Below are positions 46,543-64,000 of a DNA stretch of 64,000 nucleotides, in pieces. The DNA is from Xiphophorus maculatus (Eukaryota; Chordata; Actinopteri; Cyprinodontiformes; Poeciliidae). Under the pieces are notes generated by a model. That model was given only the letters and a program-made list of their open reading frames with translations. It searched no databases and was not told the origin of the DNA. The DNA lies in contig NC_036460.1 of the NCBI RefSeq assembly GCF_002775205.1, forward strand, positions 22,586,751 through 22,650,750, in the 5' to 3' direction. Every line of letters begins with the position of its first letter. The first letter of the stretch is position 1. The translations under genes were made by a program, and so were the position numbers.

Positions 46543-47457
46543 CAGGTGCATCTCAATTAATTAGAAAAATCACCGGAAAGTTTTCTTTCAGTAATTCAGT
46601 TCAAGAAGCAATATTCATTTTATACAGATTCCTTGCACACGATGGTGAATTTTTTAAGTATTTACCGTATTTCGGTTCATTTAGATGATTGTGGCGAAAG
46701 ACAACTTGTAATTCAGCTTCTCAGAAAATTTAAATATAACATCACTTTTCAAAGCATATTTCTGGAAAGTTGAGTGGAAGGCAAAACTTTGGTGGAATCA
46801 GGTGCACAAAAGACAAACTGCTGACTTGACAGACGTTATTCAGCAGCACTTTAAATAAAAAGTCACTTTTTATTTAACGTCACTGCTAAAGAAGTTGGCT
46901 GTTCATACTGTGCTGTTTCAAATCATATAAAGTTGAGTGGAAGCAATTTTGCACAAGCATCAGGAAGAACTGTAGACTTGAGAGTAATGTGATGGTAAGG
47001 CCATTTAGAAGTCTCTATGCAGTTGAGTGGAAGCAATTTTGCACAAGCATCAGGAAGAACTGTAGACTTGAGAGTAATGTGATGGTAAGGCCATTTAGAA
47101 GTCTGTATGCAGTATCCAACCATATTACTGAAAAGTTGAGTGGAAGGAAAAGGTTTCACAAGCAACAGGGATAAGGTTAGCCTGGAGAGGGCTCTGAAGC
47201 AAAACCCTTCAAATTTAAAGCATGATTGTGTCTTCCAAAAATTTTCCAGAGGACTTCATGCTTCCATCTGCTGAAAACCCTACAAAGATTCACATTCATT
47301 TTTTCAGCAGAACGTGGCCCTTGTCCACACCCAGAGAAGTAACAATGGATGATTTAATGAGCGTAATCATCAAAACTGAAATAAATACATTAAGGAATCT
47401 GCGATGTGGGGTTCACCTTCTGAATCAAATTATTTTAATTGATTGAGATGCACTTGT
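46543..47457 (+). mobile_element. Degenerate Tc1/mariner-like element
   Basis: Left end CAGGTGCATCTCAATTAATT and right end the inverse of CAAGTGCATCTCAATCAATT. The interior holds relics of a transposase (GAGTGGAAGGAAAAGG, CAGAACGTGGCCCTTGTCCA), interrupted by stops and a local tandem duplication. No functional frame. Confidence 0.65.
46931..47110. repeat. 90-bp tandem duplication
   Basis: Units 46931-47020 and 47021-47110 differ at one base (CTCTATGC versus CTGTATGC). It lies within the Tc1-like relic. Confidence 0.95.
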
Positions 47458-48005
47458 TGAGAATAAAACTGCTGTCCTCATCTGAAATGTTGAGCCTGAA
47501 GCCAATATTCGGCCCCTGTTTCTTGTCACACGCACACGCACACACACACCGCCAAGAGACGAGGCCACCGTCACATACAAGTGAGATAAAGGAACTTAGG
47601 ACTTAGATTTCACTGCTCTTTCATTGATGTGTTAAAACATCACAAAATCGCTGAAAACTGAAGAAGCAGAAATGCAACGAAAAAACAACAGTCAGTCATT
47701 TTGTTCTGTAGTGGGGGCGCCTTCGAGATGTCAAAGTCTTTTTTTTTTTTTTTTTTTTCCATCCAGTCTCATATCTTCTGAGCCCACCGTTGCCGTCCGA
47801 GCCAGTCCGCTGTGCTCCTGTTATTCCTGCCAGGTGTTTGATCAGCAGCCGGATCCTCACCCTGCGGCTCGCCGTGTGAATCAAGCAGCTGGACACTTGC
47901 TGAAGGTTTCACCGCGCCTCCCATTGTGATCGTAGTGTCCGTCAGCGGTAGAGGAAGGCACATAATACTTTGAGGGTACTCTCTGGACACTTGGGAGAGA
48001 TTTTT
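47458..48005 (-). other. egln2: egln2 3' UTR (proximal part)
   Basis: Non-coding sequence after the egln2 stop, with a 20-base T run near 47739-47758 (poly(A) on the sense strand). The transcript end is not resolved; a minus-strand AATAAA near 46868 lies in the Tc1 relic. Confidence 0.45.
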
Positions 48006-63738
<15,733 letters not shown>

Positions 63739-64000
63739 CTGTGGAGAGTAAAATGATACGTTTTTAGGTCTATATATAGGCGTAGTGCAGACCATCTGCT
63801 ATGGAGAGCACTAGTAAAATAAAACTCCAAGTTTCTGTGATGCAACATGTTGCTGTGTGCTATGAACTGTTTAAGGTGCCACAGTTCAAGACATCAATAA
63901 GGATTTAATTTCAGATTTATAAATGTTTACATAATATCTATTTAGGACCTTAATTTTAATTTAAATAAAGATTTAATTACATTAACTGATTAAAAACATT

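Noticed and set aside
46175-46564. 129-residue plus-strand open frame near 46.2 kb
   Set aside because: Runs into the end of the Tc1-like relic; proline run from a C-rich tract; no family motif.

Overview
This is a window of vertebrate nuclear DNA, almost certainly from a ray-finned (teleost) fish. It is AT-rich, its genes are split by GT-AG introns, and it carries many decayed Tc1/mariner, hAT and piggyBac pieces of the kinds common in fish. Nothing in it is prokaryotic, and no tRNA, rRNA or CRISPR array was seen. All three genes I can support lie on the minus strand.

Layout. (1) 1-6.4 kb: the region downstream of slc1a5, with its 3' UTR and a cluster of three interlocked hairpins at 3.1-3.2 kb. 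(2) 6.45-15.2 kb: slc1a5 (ASCT2, sodium-dependent neutral amino acid/glutamine exchanger), complete in 8 coding exons that join in frame to 530 residues. Intron 7 is largely a fold-back element. Intron 4 holds a broken copy of the end of exon 6. (3) 15.4-38.9 kb: about 23 kb with no recognisable host gene. It is filled with relics of one Tc1-like family, a hAT MITE (8-bp target duplication) nested in an older repeat that recurs 3.6 kb away, an LTR-like block, and a piggyBac transposase tail cut by another repeat. (4) 38.93-44.13 kb: a 5.2-kb element with CACAG...CTGTG ends, TA flanks and dense subterminal repeats, resembling CACTA/EnSpm. Inside it is a nearly intact intron-containing gene with a SAM domain (SAMD3-like). 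This is the most unusual object here. (5) 44.5 kb: a fold-back MITE; 46.5-47.5 kb: a Tc1-like relic with a 90-bp tandem duplication. (6) 48.0-63.7 kb: egln2 (PHD1, HIF prolyl hydroxylase), 5 coding exons, 525 residues, with a 12-kb first intron that contains a 381-bp Tc1-type MITE. Its 5' non-coding exon and promoter probably lie beyond the right edge.

How the genes relate: slc1a5 imports glutamine and small neutral amino acids. egln2 uses oxygen and 2-oxoglutarate to mark HIF-alpha for destruction. Both belong to nutrient/oxygen metabolism, but nothing in the sequence shows that they are co-regulated. Exon boundaries were derived by hand from splice sites, phase and remembered family conservation; no database search was run.
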